Shown: one piece after another, positions 8,445-16,507 of the stretch | Numbering within the stretch: position 1 is the stretch's first letter | Layout: every line of letters starts with the position of its first letter | Origin: Myxococcales bacterium UBA1660 | Lineage (GTDB): Bacteria; Myxococcota_A; Polyangia; Polyangiales; Houyiibacteriaceae | DNA length: 64,000 nt | Direction: 5' to 3' | Assembly (NCBI GenBank): GCA_002320815.1 | Contig: DCLA01000006.1 | Location: forward strand, 131,318 to 195,317 | Notes under the pieces: generated by a model | Seen by the model: the letters and a program-made list of their open reading frames with translations, nothing else | The model's database searches: none | Told to the model about the DNA's origin: nothing | Position numbers and translations under genes: made by a program

Positions 8445-9302
8445 TCAAACGGTCGCCGATTCGGCGTCCGGGGTCCCGCGGAGGGCCAGCCCCTGGGCTC
8501 CGGCGCCCTCGCCCTCGAGGTCCAGGAAGAGCAGCGTCCCGCCGGCGACGGCCGCGGGCATGAAGAAGAGGTTCAGGAAGGGAACCCAGAGGAAAAGGAA
8601 CACGCCGGTGCCGAAGCCGAAGCAGGCGGCGAAGCGCTCCTTCAGCACCTGGGACCGGTAGCCGAGGGCCTTGTTGCCGCGGGCGGCGGGCCAGTCGATG
8701 TAGTCGATGGCGAAGTAGAGCGCGGTGAAGAGGAAGCCCACCACCGAGTAGAGGATCTGACCCACCCCGGGCAGGGCGAAGGAGAGCATGAAGAGGGGGA
8801 TCATCACCGCCAGGTAGATGACCAGCTTGGTCAGCTCGAGGCCCACCGTGCGCAGCAGATCCCGGGTGAGCGCGCGGAAGGTGAACGGGGGCCCCGCCCG
8901 GCCGGTGGTCAGGCGCTCCACCTCTTCGCTCAGCGCGTCGTTGAAGGGCGCGGCGAAGACGCTGGAGAGCCCGAGGACCGCGAAGAAGCTGGTCACCAGG
9001 AGGATCAGAAACGCCAGGAGCTCGAGGAACCCGTGGGCCAACCGACCCGCGCCGGCCCAGAAGCCGTCGCCCGTGGGTTCGGCCCAGAAGTAGTTCACCA
9101 CGTCGTCCTGGAGCTCCCAGGCGCCCCACACGGCCCCGATGAAGGCCACGAAGGTGATGAAGATGGGGAAGACCCAGATCCGCGCCAGCTCCGGGTGCTT
9201 CCCGAAGACGAAGCCCATGCCCCGGAAGGGGTAGCTCAGACCGCGCCAGAACCCGATGGGGGCCCCGATGGCCCCCTTCACCGCGCCGGCGACCCGGCTC
9301 AC
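8445..9302 (-). CDS. EI24/CysZ-like integral membrane protein
   Basis: 285 aa. GTG start overlaps the stop of the MCE gene (GTGA). The N-terminal amphipathic region with GFWRGLSYPFRG is followed by about four to five hydrophobic segments, including WVFPIFITFVAFIGAVW, LLAFLILLVTSFFAVLGL and GVFLFLWVPFLNLFF. The loop SSVFAAPFNDALSEEVE and the late segment ALYFAIDYIDWPAAR match the EI24 domain, which includes the sulfate permease CysZ. No sulfur-assimilation gene is near, so a sulfate role is not supported. The partner by operon is an MCE protein, so an envelope-lipid role is equally possible. Confidence 0.75.
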   Translation of the reverse strand: MSRVAGAVKGAIGAPIGFWRGLSYPFRGMGFVFGKHPELARIWVFPIFITFVAFIGAVWGAWELQDDVVNYFWAEPTGDGFWAGAGRLAHGFLELLAFLILLVTSFFAVLGLSSVFAAPFNDALSEEVERLTTGRAGPPFTFRALTRDLLRTVGLELTKLVIYLAVMIPLFMLSFALPGVGQILYSVVGFLFTALYFAIDYIDWPAARGNKALGYRSQVLKERFAACFGFGTGVFLFLWVPFLNLFFMPAAVAGGTLLFLDLEGEGAGAQGLALRGTPDAESATV

Positions 9303-10798
9303 GACCCGGCCCCGGCCAGGAGCCCGCCGGTGAAGGGCAGGATGGCCTTGAGGTCCTCGTCGTCGAAGCGGACCTGCAGGCCCAAGAAGAAGTCCGCGCT
9401 GTCGTTCAGGGCGTCGTCCACGCCGCCGACGATCCAGAGCTTGTTGACGATCTCGAAGGCCGCGCGGACCCGCAGCCGTGGGAACTCCTGGATGCCGATG
9501 GCGAAGACGTCGCTGTTGACCTCGAAGCGATCGTCGAAGAGGTGCAGATCGAGACCCAGGCCGCCGGTGGACTCCATGATGCCGAAGCGGAAGGTGGCGA
9601 AGCGGATGCGCTTGGCGAGCTGGATGGTGAAGCGCAGGGCCTCGGTCCGTTCGACGCGCTGCTCCTGGTACTCCTGGTTGGCCTCGGGCCCGGTGCCACT
9701 CCGGCGGACGTAGGTCTCGGTGGTCCGCAGCGAACCGCGGGGGTCGTCCACGAGCTGGATCAGGAAGTATCGGCCCTCACGCGGGGCGAGGCGCAGCGAG
9801 AAGTAGGTCTTGAAGCTGTTGGCGAGGAAGTTGTACTCGCTGCGCAGCTCCACGATGGTCCGCAGCCGGCCGATCCCGCCGACGATGTCGCCCAAACCCT
9901 CGGCGACGCCCTCGACCTCGTCGATGAGCGCCTCGTCCTGGGTGAGCCGGCCCAGGGTCCCCTCGCCGCGGGCGGTGCGGTCGGTGACCACGCGCACGTC
10001 GGAGAGCACGCCCTCGAGCTGCTCGGAGGCCCGGCGGATCGACGACACCGCGTCGTCCACCTCGGCCACGCCCCGGTCGATGTCCGGGCGGCGGGCGTCC
10101 ATGATCTCCCGGACGTCCTGGGTGGTCTGCTGGATGTTCTCCAGCGCGGCCACCAGGGCCGGTCCACCGGCGGAGGTGGTCTGCTCGATGTTGGCCAGGG
10201 TCCGCTGGACCACCTCTTCGTTGGTCTGGATGGTGCGGTTCACGCCCTCGAGCGCCTCGGCGAGGTTCTCCAGCGCCGAGCCCATGCGGTCGCCGGCCTC
10301 GTCGGTACCAAAGCTCCGCGCGAGCTGTTCGGTGACCTGACGCACGTTCTCGGCCACGTCCTGCACCGTCCGGAGGACGTCGTCGGTGCCGACCGACTCC
10401 GAGAGCACCTGGAGCCGGGAACCGTCCGGGAGCGGGTCGCGACCGATGGTCCCCGGACTGATGACCAGCACCTGCTCTCCCAGGAGCGAGGCCTGCTTCA
10501 TCATGACCGCGGCGTCCTGATAGAGGTCCACGCCCTCGTCGATGAAGATGTCGACCCGCGCCTTGTCCCCCTCGAGGCTGATGCGATCGATGTAGCCCAC
10601 CGGGATGCCGGCGATGACCACCCGACTCTTGGCGATCAGGCCCTGGGCGTCGTCGAAGAGGGCGTAGACCTCCAGGCCCTCGCCACTGCTCGCGCGCTCG
10701 TCCACGAATCGGTACACGAGAAATGTCGCGACCAGCCCGAGCACCACCAGGAGCCCGACGCGCGCAGCTCTCCACGTCTCCCGCATTCCCGCCATCAT
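9299..10798 (-). CDS. MCE (MlaD-type) domain protein
   Basis: 499 aa. One N-terminal transmembrane helix (about 14-32) anchors it in the inner membrane. The MCE domain at about 40-120 (YALFDDAQGLIAKSRVVIAGIPVG and the LGEQVLVISPG strand) is the substrate-binding module of lipid transporters such as Mla. Residues about 135-330 are long helices with heptad character (VAENVRQVTEQL and following), which in this family form a periplasm-spanning tunnel. The last 170 residues are beta-rich with alternating hydrophobic residues, suggesting an outer-membrane-facing domain. No permease or ATPase gene is nearby. The start could instead be ATG at 10786. Confidence 0.88.
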   Translation of the reverse strand: MMAGMRETWRAARVGLLVVLGLVATFLVYRFVDERASSGEGLEVYALFDDAQGLIAKSRVVIAGIPVGYIDRISLEGDKARVDIFIDEGVDLYQDAAVMMKQASLLGEQVLVISPGTIGRDPLPDGSRLQVLSESVGTDDVLRTVQDVAENVRQVTEQLARSFGTDEAGDRMGSALENLAEALEGVNRTIQTNEEVVQRTLANIEQTTSAGGPALVAALENIQQTTQDVREIMDARRPDIDRGVAEVDDAVSSIRRASEQLEGVLSDVRVVTDRTARGEGTLGRLTQDEALIDEVEGVAEGLGDIVGGIGRLRTIVELRSEYNFLANSFKTYFSLRLAPREGRYFLIQLVDDPRGSLRTTETYVRRSGTGPEANQEYQEQRVERTEALRFTIQLAKRIRFATFRFGIMESTGGLGLDLHLFDDRFEVNSDVFAIGIQEFPRLRVRAAFEIVNKLWIVGGVDDALNDSADFFLGLQVRFDDEDLKAILPFTGGLLAGAGS

Positions 10799-10896
10799 GA
10801 CACGCCGAGGGCGTGGCGTCGGTTTTGTTGCCTGGGAGGGACGGACGCAATCCCCCGGGCGCTCTTTGTCGGCCCGCCGGGGGGCGGTCGTCGCCG

Positions 10897-10926
10897 TTGA
10901 CCGCGCTCGACGCCGGTCGGTACTCT
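10897..10926 (+). promoter_or_regulatory. Promoter of the lipoprotein operon at 10933, leaderless type
   Basis: TTGACC (10897-10902), an 18-base spacer, and TACTCT (10921-10926). The GTG start is 6 bases after the -10, so the transcript would begin at or next to the start codon. It is one of two places in the window where the TANNNT-6-start pattern has a well-spaced -35. Confidence 0.6.
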
Positions 10927-10932
10927 CCCCGC

Positions 10933-11391
10933 GTGCTGCGCCCCTCGACGGTCCTCGCGCTGGTCCTGCTCGCCCTGGCGGGCTGTGGGACCGTGGACCT
11001 GGGCGACAACTTCGTCCCGCCGGACCTGGTCCTGGACGAGGACTTCTTCTACTGCCGCATCCAGCCCGAGGTCATCGGGCCCCAGACCTGCGCGTCCGGA
11101 GCCGCCGGGGATGGGGGCGCCTGTCACTCCAACCGCTCGGCGCTGCGGCTGGACCCGGTGGCCGAGACGGTCCCCGCGCCCGCCTGTGATGGCGACGTGC
11201 TCCTGGGCACACCGCCGCCGGAGTACGAGCGGAACCTCGAGGCCCTGCGCTTCACCGTGCAGAGCGACCCGCTCTCCAGCCCGCTCTACCGGCGGCCCCT
11301 GGCCCTGGACAGCCACCCGCGGATGATCTTCGACGAGAGCTCGCCCGAAGCCGATCTCATCGTGCAGTGGATCCTCACGGGGGGGTCATGA
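10933..11391 (+). CDS. Lipoprotein with cytochrome-like Cys/CH motif
   Basis: 152 aa from GTG at 10933, chosen because it gives a classic lipoprotein signal (VLRPSTVLALVLLALAGC, Cys18) and follows a promoter directly. After the lipobox come FFYCRIQPEV and then a cysteine ten residues before a CH pair, followed by SNRSALRLD. This resembles the N-terminal part of monoheme cytochrome-like domains in which a Cys-x2-CH heme motif precedes a leucine-rich strand, but here the spacing is Cys-x10-CH. Heme binding is therefore uncertain. First gene of an envelope operon; its stop overlaps the next ATG (ATGA). Confidence 0.7.
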   Translation: MLRPSTVLALVLLALAGCGTVDLGDNFVPPDLVLDEDFFYCRIQPEVIGPQTCASGAAGDGGACHSNRSALRLDPVAETVPAPACDGDVLLGTPPPEYERNLEALRFTVQSDPLSSPLYRRPLALDSHPRMIFDESSPEADLIVQWILTGGS

Positions 11392-12137
11392 ACCGCCTCG
11401 CCGCCCTCCTCGCGCTCGGGTGGGTGCTCGCGGCGACGCCGGCGGCCCGCGCCGACGACGTCGAGGTCTTCGCGCGGGTCGTGGTCGACGCCACCCCGCT
11501 GCGCAGCGGGGCCGGCCCCGGGTTTCGGCGGATCGGGATCGCCACCCGCGGCGAGACCTTCCCGGTCCGGCGGCGCGCGACCACCGGCTACTGGTTCCAG
11601 ATCGAGCGCCCCGACGGCACCCTGGCCTGGATCCTGGGCGACACGGTCTACACCCACGAGGTCGGCGAGGACTCCGAGGCGCGCCGCTGGCGGGTCTTCG
11701 CGCCGCCCCCCCTCGCCGAAGCGAAGATGGAGATCGCCGCGATGTTCGGCGCCCTCGGCGGCGGCGGCTTCATGGCCGTGCGCCCCACCCTGGTGCTCGA
11801 CGCCTACTTCGGGATCGAGGTCACCGGCGCCGCCTCGGTGAACCGCGCCGGGAACCTGCTCCTCGCCGGTGGCGGCGGCGTGGTGAACGTCTTCCCGCTC
11901 TGGCCGGTGGTGCCCTTCTTCGTCGTCGGCGGCGGCGCGGCCTTCAGCGATCCCAACGCGGACACGTTCCTCTTGGAGAAGGGGACCACCGCCATGCTCT
12001 ACGGCGGGGGCGGGCTGCGCTTCGGGTTCCGCAAACGCCTCGTGCTGCGGCTCGAGGTGCGCACCTACGTCTTCTTCGAACCGGACAGCTACGTGAGTCA
12101 GGAGGAATACAGTGGCGGAATCACGGTCTTCTTCTGA
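11388..12137 (+). CDS. SH3-domain / outer-membrane beta-barrel-like protein
   Basis: 249 aa. ATG overlaps the preceding stop. Signal peptide MNRLAALLALGWVLAATPAARA, with likely cleavage at about residue 22. Residues about 25-85 look like a bacterial SH3 domain (VVVDATPLRSGAGPGFRRIG, then YWFQIERPDGTLAWI), the module that often binds peptidoglycan peptides. From about residue 100 onward, alternating glycine and aromatic residues form amphipathic strands (MEIAAMFGALGGGGF, GIEVTGAASVNR, LRFGFRKRLVLRLEV), with a C-terminal phenylalanine typical of barrel proteins. It is probably an outer-membrane protein contacting the cell wall. Confidence 0.75.
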   Translation: MNRLAALLALGWVLAATPAARADDVEVFARVVVDATPLRSGAGPGFRRIGIATRGETFPVRRRATTGYWFQIERPDGTLAWILGDTVYTHEVGEDSEARRWRVFAPPPLAEAKMEIAAMFGALGGGGFMAVRPTLVLDAYFGIEVTGAASVNRAGNLLLAGGGGVVNVFPLWPVVPFFVVGGGAAFSDPNADTFLLEKGTTAMLYGGGGLRFGFRKRLVLRLEVRTYVFFEPDSYVSQEEYSGGITVFF

Positions 12138-12348
12138 GCTCCGCGTCCTGCTCGCCGCGCTACTCCTGGCGCTCGCCGCGAGCGGCTGCGTGACCGTGCG
12201 GCCCGAGGACAAGGAGTTCCTCGCCGAGCCGGCCATGACCTTCGGGAGCGGCGGCGACGCGCGCGCTCAAGAAGAGCACGTGATGGGCAACCGCGAGGGC
12301 AGCTTCGGGGCCGGCTCGGCCACCGGCGGAGGCTGCGGTTGCAACTGA
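12112..12348 (+). CDS. DUF4266 lipoprotein
   Basis: 78 aa. The GTG start overlaps the preceding gene by 26 bases and has a near-ideal Shine-Dalgarno (AGGAGGAA, 5 bases upstream). Lipobox LAASGC, then CVTVRPEDKEFLAEPAMTF and a Gly/Cys-rich tail ending GGGCGCN, which is the DUF4266 pattern. In other genomes this small lipoprotein usually accompanies DUF3570 barrels with a thioredoxin-like protein and an FMN transferase (established family context). Here the DUF3570 gene follows immediately, overlapping by 10 bases, but no thioredoxin or ApbE is present. Confidence 0.85.
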   Translation: MAESRSSSELRVLLAALLLALAASGCVTVRPEDKEFLAEPAMTFGSGGDARAQEEHVMGNREGSFGAGSATGGGCGCN

Positions 12349-13541
12349 AGCTCGCCGGCGCCGTCCTCGGGTTCGCGCTCGCGCTCGCATCGGGCGCGCA
12401 CGCGCAGGTCTCCGTCTCCACGACCAACACCGTCTACCGGGAGGCGGGCGGCGGCCTGGAGACCACCTCGATCACGCCCTCGCTTCGCATCCAGGGCACC
12501 ATCCAGGACCGGGTCACCCTGCGGGCCGGTTGGGAGGCCGACGTGGTCAGCGGCGCCTCGGTGGCGGTGGTCGACGCGCCGGGAGCGGTGGACGCCATCA
12601 CCAGCGCCACCGAGTGGAGCGATTTCCGGAACACGGCGACCGCCGGGTTCGGCATCAAGAGCGAGTACGCCACCCTCGAGGGCTCCTACACCTACGGCAC
12701 CGAGAACGACTACCGGAGCCACGCCTTCGCCCTGACCGCCAGCGCCCAGCTCTTCGAGCGCAACACCACCTTCTCGCTGACCTACGGCCGCGGCTTCGAT
12801 CGGGTCTGCAATCTGCTCCAGCCCCGCGCCCAGGAGTCGGTGGACCGCGTCCGGATGCCTTCGAGCGAGGGCTGCTTCGAGGACGACGCCGGTCGCGAGG
12901 AGCTGAAGCTCGCGCTGCACACCGTGCAGGGCGCGTGGACCCAGGCGTGGGCCCCCATCTTCGCCACCCAGCTCACGCTCTCGGCGCAGATCCTCAATGG
13001 CTATCAGGGCAACCCCTACCGCGCCGTCTGGCTGGGTCGCGTGGCCGCCCAGGAGAATCACCCCGAGAACCGCGCGCGCTACGCGGCGGGGCTCGGCCTG
13101 CGCTTCTGGGTGAACCCGCTGAAGGGCGCCCTCCAGCTCTCGACCCGGGTCTACCGGGACACCTGGGACGTCAGCTCGATCACCGCCGAGGCGGCCTGGG
13201 AGCAGCGGGTCCTGGAGGGCTTCACCGTCCGCGCGCGGCTCCGCTACTACAACCAGACCGGGGCGGCCTTCTACTCCGACGACTACGTGCGCTTCCCCCG
13301 CGGCCAGTACTTCACCGGCGACCGCGAGCTCTCCCCGATGAGCAGCTGGCTGGTCGGCGGGCACGTCGCCTACGACGTGCCTCCCGGCGAGGACGGCGGC
13401 GTGGGACCCTTCGCGGGCTTCGTGATCCTCGCCAAGTTCGACTGGGTCAAATACGACTTCCGCGACTTCCACTACGGCGACGCCGCCGTGCCCAATGACC
13501 GGGCGATCATGGCGACCCTCGGCCTGGAGGCCAGCTTCTGA
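12339..13541 (+). CDS. DUF3570 family outer-membrane protein
   Basis: 400 aa. The likely start is TTG at 12339 inside the DUF4266 gene, giving signal peptide LQLKLAGAVLGFALALASGAHAQ with cleavage after AHA. A CTG two codons later is an alternative. The mature part is a series of amphipathic beta strands with aromatic girdles (YREAGGGLETTSITPSLRI, RARLRYYNQTGAAFYSDDYV) ending in ...LEASF with a C-terminal Phe, as in outer-membrane barrels. The pairing with DUF4266 is the main ground for the family call. Its stop overlaps the next ATG by one base (TGATG), so it is translationally coupled downstream. Confidence 0.85.
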   Translation: MQLKLAGAVLGFALALASGAHAQVSVSTTNTVYREAGGGLETTSITPSLRIQGTIQDRVTLRAGWEADVVSGASVAVVDAPGAVDAITSATEWSDFRNTATAGFGIKSEYATLEGSYTYGTENDYRSHAFALTASAQLFERNTTFSLTYGRGFDRVCNLLQPRAQESVDRVRMPSSEGCFEDDAGREELKLALHTVQGAWTQAWAPIFATQLTLSAQILNGYQGNPYRAVWLGRVAAQENHPENRARYAAGLGLRFWVNPLKGALQLSTRVYRDTWDVSSITAEAAWEQRVLEGFTVRARLRYYNQTGAAFYSDDYVRFPRGQYFTGDRELSPMSSWLVGGHVAYDVPPGEDGGVGPFAGFVILAKFDWVKYDFRDFHYGDAAVPNDRAIMATLGLEASF

Positions 13542-14488
13542 TGACTTCGTTCTCTCCGCGCCGGCGCGCCTGGCTCGTCGGCCTGACCGCGCTCGCCTCC
13601 CTCGCGGGCTGTGACCAGCTCGGCCTGGGCGGCGAGCCCGCCGAGGCCGCCCCCGAAGAGCCCCCGGGTCCGGCGGGGGCCACCTGCGTCGGCCGCGGCG
13701 GCTGCCCCGCCGACCAGCGCTGTGTGGAGGGGCGCTGCCGCTACCAGGCCACCAACGTGCGCGGAGAGGTGCTCGCCGCCTCCGGGGACGCGCTCCGCGA
13801 GAGCGGCGACCTCGACGGAGCCCTGGCGATCTACGTGGAGGCCATCGGCGCCTTCGAGGACGCCGAGGTCCCGACGCCCCCGGACGTCCTCTGCGGCGCG
13901 GCCCTGTCCGCGCTGCGCCTCACCGGGCAGGAGGACGGCCGCGAGCGCGCCGGCCGGATGGCCGACGCCTGCTTCCGGGGCTCGCTCCCCGGGGACCCGC
14001 TCCGGGTCGAGGCCCTGCGCGCCCTGGGCCGCCTGCGCTACGACGGCCTGAGCCTCATCGCCTTCGACGAGGAAGAGCCCGCGAGCCGCTTCTTCACCGA
14101 GCGCCCGTCCCGGCCCACCGTCGACGCCGTGGAGATCGGCCTGGACCTCCCCGACGAGGACCAGCCCGGCTACGACGATCTGAAGACCCTGATGCAGAGC
14201 GAGATGGGCACCCGCACCATCGCCGACTGCTTCATCCAGGACTGGGAGATCCGGCACGAGCGCCAGGCCCGCGCGTCCCTGGTGCTCAAGCTGGAGACCC
14301 GAATGCGCGACATGGGCGACTACGACGTCTACGAAGGCACCGCGACCGTCGAGCAGCGCGGCGTCGAGGTCGACGGCTTCGAGCCCTGCATCGCGGGCGC
14401 GCTGACCGGCCTCTTCGAGTCCGAGGGCACCCGCTCCGGTCGCCGCTCGAGCTGGCAGATCCCCTTCGAAGTCACCGCCGGCCTCTGA
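13541..14488 (+). CDS. Cys-containing lipoprotein with TPR-like region
   Basis: 315 aa. Lipobox LASLAGC (Cys24) after a twin-arginine-rich n-region (RRRAWL). A short Cys-rich segment follows (CVGRGGCPADQRCVEGRC), of the kind common in myxobacterial surface proteins. Residues 75-180 are helical and TPR-like (GDLDGALAIYVEAIGAFEDA). The C-terminal 130 residues contain DCFIQDWEIRHERQ and a repeated strand pattern, unassigned. It is the last gene of the operon starting at 10933. Function unknown; a periplasmic adaptor is a guess from the helical repeats only. Confidence 0.7.
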   Translation: MTSFSPRRRAWLVGLTALASLAGCDQLGLGGEPAEAAPEEPPGPAGATCVGRGGCPADQRCVEGRCRYQATNVRGEVLAASGDALRESGDLDGALAIYVEAIGAFEDAEVPTPPDVLCGAALSALRLTGQEDGRERAGRMADACFRGSLPGDPLRVEALRALGRLRYDGLSLIAFDEEEPASRFFTERPSRPTVDAVEIGLDLPDEDQPGYDDLKTLMQSEMGTRTIADCFIQDWEIRHERQARASLVLKLETRMRDMGDYDVYEGTATVEQRGVEVDGFEPCIAGALTGLFESEGTRSGRRSSWQIPFEVTAGL

Positions 14489-14544
14489 GGTTCGCCTGCT
14501 CGGCTGGCGACGCCCTCGCCCGTCGGCTACGCCCCGCGCACTCG

Positions 14545-15384
14545 ATGCCCTCCGCCGCCGAACCCGTCGCCATCGGCCTCGGCACCGCGCTGACCCTCGG
14601 CGCGCTGCAGGGGGTGACCGAGTTCCTCCCGGTCTCCAGCTCGGGCCACATCGCCATCGGCGCCCTGCTCTTCGGGATCCACGATCCGCCCCTGAGCCTG
14701 TCCATCGTGCTCCACGCGGGCACGCTCCTGGCCACGCTCTTCCTCTTCCGCGCGGACGTGGCCCGGCTACTGGCCGACTTCGCGAAGGGGATCACCCGGC
14801 CCCGGGAGTGGCTGGCCACCGAGAGCGGCCAGATGAGCGCGGGGGTCGTCCTGGCGTCGATCCCCACCGCGGTCATCGGCCTCCTCCTCAAGGACTCGGT
14901 CGAGGCCTGGCAGTCGGTGCCCTGGATCGTCGGCGTGTGCCTGCTGGTCAGCGCCGCCCTGGTGCTCACCACCCGCCGCGGCGGCGGTGACCGCGCCGTC
15001 CTGCCCCTGGCCGCCGCGCTCCTGGTGGGCATCGCCCAGGGCATCGCCGTGCTCCCGGGCATCAGCCGGAGCGGCACCACCATCGCGGTGGCCATGATGC
15101 TGGGGATGACCGGCGCGGCGGCCTTCCGCTTCTCCTTCCTGCTCTCGCTGCCCGCCGTCCTCGGGGCGGTGCTCCTCGAGCTCTCCAAAGATGGAGCCTT
15201 GGCGTCGGTGGGTTTGCCCGTCTGGATCGGGGGCGCGGTGGCGACCCTCGTCGGTGTGATCAGTCTCGTATTCCTGCGGCGACTGGTGGACCAAGGTCGG
15301 TTCTGGGCCTTCGCCCTCTACCTGGTACCCCTGGGGTTGGCGATGATCGCCTGGCCCCTCTGGGGCGGAGCCTTCGCGCGCTGA
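14545..15384 (+). CDS. uppP: Undecaprenyl-diphosphatase
   Basis: 279 aa polytopic membrane enzyme (BacA family) that removes phosphate from undecaprenyl diphosphate to recycle the lipid carrier of peptidoglycan and other glycans. Signature 1, QGVTEFLPVSSSGH, runs from residue 22 with catalytic Glu26 and His35; signature 2, PGISRSGTT, begins at 171 with Arg175. About eight hydrophobic segments match the family. It stands before manC and a phosphohexomutase, so this block supports envelope sugar polymer synthesis. The family confers tolerance to bacitracin when overexpressed (known of the family). Confidence 0.95.
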   Translation: MPSAAEPVAIGLGTALTLGALQGVTEFLPVSSSGHIAIGALLFGIHDPPLSLSIVLHAGTLLATLFLFRADVARLLADFAKGITRPREWLATESGQMSAGVVLASIPTAVIGLLLKDSVEAWQSVPWIVGVCLLVSAALVLTTRRGGGDRAVLPLAAALLVGIAQGIAVLPGISRSGTTIAVAMMLGMTGAAAFRFSFLLSLPAVLGAVLLELSKDGALASVGLPVWIGGAVATLVGVISLVFLRRLVDQGRFWAFALYLVPLGLAMIAWPLWGGAFAR

Positions 15385-15402
15385 GCGCCACGAGAGAGAC
15401 CC

Positions 15403-16458
15403 ATGGCAGAGACCTACGCAGTGATCATGGCGGGTGGCTCGGGCACCCGATTCTGGCCAGCGTCGCGCCCCGAGCGGCCCAAGCAGCTCTTGCCCCTGGC
15501 CCCCGGCGACTCTCGGAGTCTCCTGGAGGCGACGGTCGATCGCATCGCTCCGCTGGTGCCCATCGAGCGGGTCATCGTGGTCACCGCGGCCCGCCTGGCC
15601 GACGCCACCCGGGACGCGCTGCCCACCCTCCCGCCGGAGAACCTCCTGGCCGAGCCCACGGGCCGCAACACCGCTCCCTGCGTGGGCTGGGCGGCGGCCA
15701 CCGTGCGCCGCCGGGACCCCGAGGCACGGCTGATGGTGCTTCCCGCCGATCACCACATCGGCGACGAGAAGACCTACCTGCAGACCCTGGCCACCGCGTT
15801 GGCGGCCACCGACGCCGGCGACCTGGTCACCGTGGGCATCAAGCCCACCCGACCCGAGACCGGCTACGGCTACATCGAGGTCGGCGAGGCCCTGGACGAC
15901 AAGGTCTCCCGCGCGCGCCGCTTCGTGGAGAAGCCCACCCGGGAGCGCGCGGAGCAGCTCTTCGCCTCGGGCAGCTACCTCTGGAACAGCGGGATGTTCT
16001 TCTTCCGCGTCGACTCGATCCTCGGGGCCATCGAGCAACACCTCCCCGGCCTCGCCGATGGCCTCGCGGTGCTCGACGCGGCCGCCGCCGAAGGCCACGA
16101 AGCGAAGTCCCTGCAGGAGACCTATGGCGACCTGCCCAGCATCTCCATCGACCACGGTGTGATGGAGAAGGCCGATCGCGTGGCGGTGGTCCCCGGCGAC
16201 TTCGGCTGGTCCGACCTCGGCAGCTGGCTCACCGCGTGGGAGCTCTCCCCCAAGGACGACGGTGGCAACGCGGTGGGCCGGGACTCGGTGCTCCTCGACG
16301 CCAGCGGGAATCTCGTGCGCGCGCCCCTCGGCAAGGTGGTGGCGCTGGTCGGCGTCAGCGACTTGGTCGTGGTGGACACCGAGGACGCCCTCCTGATCGT
16401 CCCGCGCGAGCGCGCCCAGGAAGTGAAGGAAGTCGTCGCCGAGCTCGCCAAGCGCTGA
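15403..16458 (+). CDS. manC: Mannose-1-phosphate guanylyltransferase
   Basis: 351 aa, single-domain GDP-mannose pyrophosphorylase: GTP + mannose-1-phosphate to GDP-mannose. N-terminal nucleotide-binding signature GGSGTRFWPASRPERPKQ begins at residue 11. EPTGRNTAPC, VLPADHH and the FVEKPT motif near residue 178 are all present, as is GMFFFRVD. There is no C-terminal isomerase domain, so it is the short form. GAGAGA precedes the ATG. It is 18 bases after uppP and is followed in the same direction by a phosphohexomutase that could supply mannose-1-phosphate. Confidence 0.95.
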   Translation: MAETYAVIMAGGSGTRFWPASRPERPKQLLPLAPGDSRSLLEATVDRIAPLVPIERVIVVTAARLADATRDALPTLPPENLLAEPTGRNTAPCVGWAAATVRRRDPEARLMVLPADHHIGDEKTYLQTLATALAATDAGDLVTVGIKPTRPETGYGYIEVGEALDDKVSRARRFVEKPTRERAEQLFASGSYLWNSGMFFFRVDSILGAIEQHLPGLADGLAVLDAAAAEGHEAKSLQETYGDLPSISIDHGVMEKADRVAVVPGDFGWSDLGSWLTAWELSPKDDGGNAVGRDSVLLDASGNLVRAPLGKVVALVGVSDLVVVDTEDALLIVPRERAQEVKEVVAELAKR

Positions 16459-16495
16459 TTGGCGCCATCGCGACAGCGAGAGCGCCCCGCCGAGG

Positions 16496-16501
16496 TATGC
16501 T
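16496..16501 (+). promoter_or_regulatory. -10 element (TATGCT) of the fibro-slime gene, leaderless type
   Basis: TATGCT ends 6 bases before the ATG at 16508. No Shine-Dalgarno precedes the ATG. It is the same hexamer at the same distance as at 6409. Confidence 0.45.
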
Positions 16502-16507
16502 GCGCCC

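Noticed and set aside
8445..9302. Naming the EI24-like gene cysZ
   Set aside because: No sulfate or cysteine gene is near, and the family contains several functions.
14545..15384. A bacitracin resistance gene by acquisition
   Set aside because: It is the housekeeping undecaprenyl-diphosphatase with matching base composition and chromosomal context.
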